A stretch of 35,748 bases of DNA from an uncultured Maribacter sp. (GTDB lineage Bacteria; Bacteroidota; Bacteroidia; Flavobacteriales; Flavobacteriaceae). This document shows positions 35,012 through 35,748 of this stretch, in pieces. Under the pieces are notes generated by a model. That model had not been told where the DNA came from. It worked only from the letters and a program-made list of their open reading frames with translations, and did no database searches. The stretch spans positions 150,549 through 186,296 of the forward strand of contig CANNFY010000005.1 in assembly GCA_947504045.1 (NCBI GenBank), read 5' to 3'. Positions within the stretch are counted from its first letter, which is position 1, and each line of letters starts with the position of its first letter. The translations under genes were made by a program, and so were the position numbers.

Positions 35012-35334
35012 AAAAACATAGGATTCACTTCTAAAAAAGAAAGAAAAAACAACAATAAAGGACTTACATTTCCTTTGTATTTATAATTCCCAACCTACTT
35101 CAAAAAAGACTTCTTTTTTTCATTAACAAATGAAGTTATTTATATATTTTTTTTAACCCATTTTTAGACAAAGTATACTACTTGTAGTTTGTTGAAAATG
35201 TGCACTTAATCGATAAAATACACCATGCAACGAGAACTATAATATTTACAAAAAATATAACAGAAATTTATAACAAAATTTTAACTCAACAAAGTGTTAA
35301 ATTTTAATTATTAGATTTCTCTAAATGTATTTTT
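35012..35334 (+). other. Non-coding region before the last gene
   Basis: 323 bp with no gene and no clear terminator hairpin for the upstream operon. TTAAC/GTTAA inverted ends frame 35281-35300, and a TAGTTTGTTGAAAA motif lies at 35182-35195. The promoter of the gene at 35335 should be here. Confidence 0.5.
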
Positions 35335-35748
35335 ATGAATAAATTTTTACTCTCGCTATTTTTTACATTTTTTTATTTAAGTGTTCACTCCATTACCCCT
35401 AGCTTACATTTTTCAATCGTAACAAATGGCAATGCAAAAACAATATCGGATACTAAAACTTCTATAAATCCGCCTAATACTATTGCAAACCATGATATAG
35501 GCAAAGTAAACGTAGACCAGACATTAGATACTAATACTCCTGGTGAAATATGGATGGAAGTTGAATGTGCTACCGTAGGTGCTAATTGGAATACTGTTAC
35601 TGACCCTAATACTTCTGAAGGACAATACCTAACTGCGAACAGTTCTAGTAACTTCTTTTTTGAAGCTCCTACCAATCCAGAATCATGGATTAGTTTTCAA
35701 TTTAATGCTGCTGCTGGTAATTATGCTATGTATGCATTAATCAATACT
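35335..35748 (+). CDS. Secreted protein with carbohydrate-binding-like domain (3' end outside window)
   Basis: An open frame of 138 residues from the ATG at 35335 to the window edge. It begins with a signal peptide (FLLSLFFTFFYLSVHS). From about residue 70 the sequence GEIWMEVECATVGANWNTV, SEGQYLTA and SWISFQFNAAAGNYAMYALIN fits a galactose-binding-like (CBM6/CBM35-type) beta sandwich often attached to polysaccharide lyases and glycosidases. Any catalytic part lies beyond the window. It suits a polysaccharide-use locus together with the duplicated lyase-like genes. Confidence 0.7.
   Translation, partial: MNKFLLSLFFTFFYLSVHSITPSLHFSIVTNGNAKTISDTKTSINPPNTIANHDIGKVNVDQTLDTNTPGEIWMEVECATVGANWNTVTDPNTSEGQYLTANSSSNFFFEAPTNPESWISFQFNAAAGNYAMYALINT

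Overview
The window comes from a low-GC member of the Flavobacteriaceae (Bacteroidota), probably a marine-type one. The evidence is a very AT-rich sequence, a type IX secretion/gliding block (gldJ, porV), a cargo protein with a type IX C-terminal sorting domain, SDD/KDE-type lipoprotein export signals, DUF4270/DUF4907 proteins and a PafA-type phosphatase. No sequence here fixes the genus. I see no tRNA, rRNA, CRISPR array, transposase or integrase.

Layout. 1-10.5 kb is housekeeping: the end of etfA, a bifunctional nuclease, a NupC nucleoside transporter, thyA, a stand-alone CBM48-like protein, a class V aminotransferase, a 2TM protein with folA, murI, a PafA-like phosphatase and an MlaE/MlaF pair. 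thyA, folA, nupC and cdd give a nucleotide/folate theme. 10.5-18.7 kb is almost all on the minus strand: a DUF389 membrane protein, a mannose-1-phosphate guanylyltransferase, a SprT-like protein, an SDR, an M28 peptidase lipoprotein, pdhC (E2 with two lipoyl domains), pdhA and cdd. 18.8-23.5 kb holds porV (minus), then gldJ and murF (plus). In relatives as I recall them, porU lies between gldJ and porV; here that space is 457 bp of non-coding DNA.

23.5-29.5 kb is a divergent module. One arm (minus) runs kelch-repeat surface lipoprotein, DUF4907 protein, LytS-type histidine kinase, LytTR response regulator. The other arm (plus) runs DUF4270 lipoprotein, outer-membrane beta-barrel protein. The shared 233-bp promoter region carries a direct repeat with 21-bp period and an inverted repeat, which fits autoregulation by the LytTR protein.

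29.5-35.7 kb is accessory and the most unusual part. Two copies of a large secreted protein, about 98% identical over exactly 1331 bp, sit about 2.3 kb apart with unrelated N-termini: one is a predicted surface lipoprotein, the other has an ordinary signal peptide. Between them are a type IX cargo protein with three acidic 30-residue repeats and a two-domain protein whose C-terminal half resembles phage tail-fibre beta domains. These two genes and the second copy form a tight operon. The window ends inside a secreted protein with a carbohydrate-binding-like domain. Together this suggests a polysaccharide-degrading or surface-adhesion locus that has grown by duplication.
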